DNA of 13,868 bases from Ferroglobus sp. (GTDB taxonomy: Archaea; Halobacteriota; Archaeoglobi; Archaeoglobales; Archaeoglobaceae). The first letter of the stretch is position 1; every line of letters starts with the position of its first letter. The DNA lies in the NCBI GenBank assembly GCA_015523665.1, contig WAJX01000114.1:1-13868 (forward strand). The letters run 5' to 3'. Positions 12,353 to 13,868 of this stretch are shown here, piece by piece. Under the pieces are notes generated by a model that saw only the letters and a list, made by a program, of their open reading frames with translations, searched no databases and was not told where the DNA came from. Made by a program: the position numbers and the translations under genes.

Positions 12353-13868
12353 CACCTTTTCAACTCCTTTAAACTTATGTTAAATTTTATCGCTGAAATA
12401 AAACCGAGAAAAACAGTTGCAATATTTTTAATAGCATGATCTACTATTGCAACTGCTAAAGAATTTGAAATACTGTATTTCGTTGATAGGATCAATCCTA
12501 AAACAGCTTCATAACTACCAATTCCACCGGGGGTTATTGGAATCATCTTTGCAATATTTCCTATTGTAACACCAAAAGCTACGATTATAAAATCATTATC
12601 AAAACTCATGAAAATTAAATAGCAGGTTAAAATGTCTATAAGCCATATAAATACAGACAAAATGAATAACAATGGAAACTCTGATGAAAAGATTATGTTT
12701 TTTGAATCTTTTAGTATATCTCCTATGATATTTGATTGTTTAGAAAGTATAAAAATTCCAATGATTAATGTGAGGAGTAAGAATGTTGCATATGTTATCT
12801 CTTTCCCAAAACCTTTCATGAGTATTGAACTACTAAGGATAGCTAAACCTATTATTGCAATTAGATCATATGTTCTTTCAGCTGTTAGAGCTGATAGAGA
12901 TTTTGCATATTCGATACCATATTTCTTAAAAACATAAGCTCTCGCTAAATCTCCGATTCTTATCGGAGTTACAACGTTTACTGATTGGCTTATTGCAATT
13001 CCTCCAGTAGATAAGGGTAAATTCAAATTTCTTTTAACCTTTTTTAATAAAAACACATATCTTATCCCTCTTATTGGATATGAAAGGAGATAGATAAAGA
13101 ATGCAAAGATAACAAGGCTTGTATTTAGCTTAAAGAAGGAGTTGTAGAGGTCTTCAACTCCAGAATAGAGTATTAGCATTAGATATATTGCGATAGCTAT
13201 TGAGATTGTTAGAAATAGAAATTTACTTCCATCAATCCTTGAAAGTTCCAACACTCTCCAAAACATGTAAATACTATCCCTCAAAGAACTAACCTTACTG
13301 CTCCCACTCTCCTTCCACCTAACTGGAATTTCTTTTATCCTAATCCCCCTCCGCTGAGCCAAGATCAACAATTCTGTATCGAAAAACCAGTGATCATCTC
13401 TAACATCCTTAACGAGATCTAAGATCACATCCCTATTAAAAGCTTTGAATCCACACTGGTGATCTCTGATATTTGAAGATAGGAGAAATCTAACAATCAT
13501 GTTATAAACTCTGGATAGAAGAGATCTGAAAAAAGACCTCTCAACTTTACTCCCCTTTAAAAACCTGGATGCAATCGCTATTCCATATCCATCTTTAATA
13601 GCTTGAACAAACGCTCTCAAATGATTCAAATCCGTTGACAGATCTACATCCATGTATATTATAATATCTCCCCTAGCAAGCTTAAAGGCTCTCTTCAAAG
13701 CTTTTCCTTTGCCAATCCTTTCATCGCTATGTAAATGTTTAACAAAATCGTATCTATCAGCCAGCCCCTCAGCTATCAGATCAGTCCCGTCTGTAGAACC
13801 ATCTTCAGCTATTATGATCTCAAACTCATCTATCTCCCCAGCAAATTCAGCCACTCTCCTAACAGCAA
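12352..13868 (-). CDS. Glycosyltransferase family 2 fused to flippase-like (UPF0104/LPG_synthase_TM) domain, 5' partial
   Basis: The gene runs off the right edge. The frame is open to base 13868, and the usual GT2 opening (VIPAYNEE-type strand, perhaps 20-30 residues) is missing, so an internal GTG at 13854 is not the real start. Counting from that GTG, the GT-A domain has IIIAEDGSTDGT (13-24), the metal site DVDLSTD (69-75), HQCGFKAF (132-139), FFDTELL (157-163) and RWKESGSSKV (179-188), as in dolichol-phosphate sugar synthases. From about residue 212 there follow many membrane helices with RIGDLARAYVFKKYG, SALTAERTYDL and ITPGGIGSYEAVLGLIL, hallmarks of the PF03706 transporter-like family. 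Archaeal AglD has the same domain order. It probably moves a hexose to a lipid carrier. Confidence 0.9.
   Translation of the reverse strand, partial: AVRRVAEFAGEIDEFEIIIAEDGSTDGTDLIAEGLADRYDFVKHLHSDERIGKGKALKRAFKLARGDIIIYMDVDLSTDLNHLRAFVQAIKDGYGIAIASRFLKGSKVERSFFRSLLSRVYNMIVRFLLSSNIRDHQCGFKAFNRDVILDLVKDVRDDHWFFDTELLILAQRRGIRIKEIPVRWKESGSSKVSSLRDSIYMFWRVLELSRIDGSKFLFLTISIAIAIYLMLILYSGVEDLYNSFFKLNTSLVIFAFFIYLLSYPIRGIRYVFLLKKVKRNLNLPLSTGGIAISQSVNVVTPIRIGDLARAYVFKKYGIEYAKSLSALTAERTYDLIAIIGLAILSSSILMKGFGKEITYATFLLLTLIIGIFILSKQSNIIGDILKDSKNIIFSSEFPLLFILSVFIWLIDILTCYLIFMSFDNDFIIVAFGVTIGNIAKMIPITPGGIGSYEAVLGLILSTKYSISNSLAVAIVDHAIKNIATVFLGFISAIKFNISLKELKR

Noticed and set aside
12632..12937. A 101-residue plus-strand frame opposite the flippase-like domain
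   Set aside because: It lies antisense to a well-supported membrane domain and looks non-coding.
12352..13854. Treating the glycosyltransferase as complete from GTG 13854
   Set aside because: The frame stays open to the edge and the first strand and nucleotide-binding loop of the GT-A fold are missing, so the real start is outside the window.

Overview
The window comes from a thermophilic archaeon, most likely a euryarchaeon in or near the Archaeoglobi. The reasons are archaeal/eukaryotic-type ribosomal proteins (S19e, L31e, L39e, L18a/LX), prefoldin alpha, aIF6, BRE/TATA promoters, and an ATP-dependent DNA ligase that closely resembles, from memory, the Archaeoglobus fulgidus enzyme. The DNA is AT-rich, yet the one tRNA gene is about 73% G+C by my count (61 of 84 bases), as expected of a high-temperature organism.

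Layout. Bases 1-460 carry no gene. They hold a minus-strand promoter and ribosome binding site for a gene just off the left edge, a long inverted repeat, a perfect 13-bp tandem repeat and a small palindrome. Bases 461-4633 (+) are a translation/secretion operon: YhbY-type RNA-binding protein, S19e, PDCD5-like protein, L39e, L31e, aIF6, L18a/LX, prefoldin alpha and FtsY. L39e (50 aa) and LX (58 aa) are short and easily missed. A DNA ligase (minus) overlaps the ftsY 3' end by 11 bases. A tRNA-Ser(GGA) follows on the minus strand, then a plus-strand gene of a family I do not recognise, probably a TIM barrel. Bases 7434-9018 (minus) hold three ferritin-fold genes in a row: rubrerythrin, a ferritin-like protein and a second rubrerythrin. 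An Lrp/AsnC regulator (+) diverges from the last of these across a 106-bp region containing a perfect 6-bp dyad. A divergent PRPP-synthase homologue (minus) follows. The right end (minus) is a two-gene set for surface-glycan or lipid-linked sugar work: a DUF2298/YYY membrane protein and a glycosyltransferase-2/flippase-like fusion cut by the window edge.

How it fits together. The left half makes and targets proteins: ribosome parts, an anti-association factor, a chaperone and the SRP receptor. The middle is an iron/peroxide defence cluster with a likely local regulator. The right half is nucleotide-sugar precursor and membrane glycan chemistry. Promoters repeatedly show a BRE-TATA element whose conserved G lies 34-36 bases before a start codon that lacks a Shine-Dalgarno sequence, which points to leaderless mRNAs. 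Downstream genes and the ferritin-fold genes instead use GGTGAT-type sites. I found no CRISPR array, transposon or phage gene. The most interesting unexplained material is the repeat-rich 1-460 region, the 175-base cytosine-free leader before L39e, the 21-base sequence shared by the aIF6 and ftsY leaders, and the PRPP-synthase homologue with altered active-site motifs.
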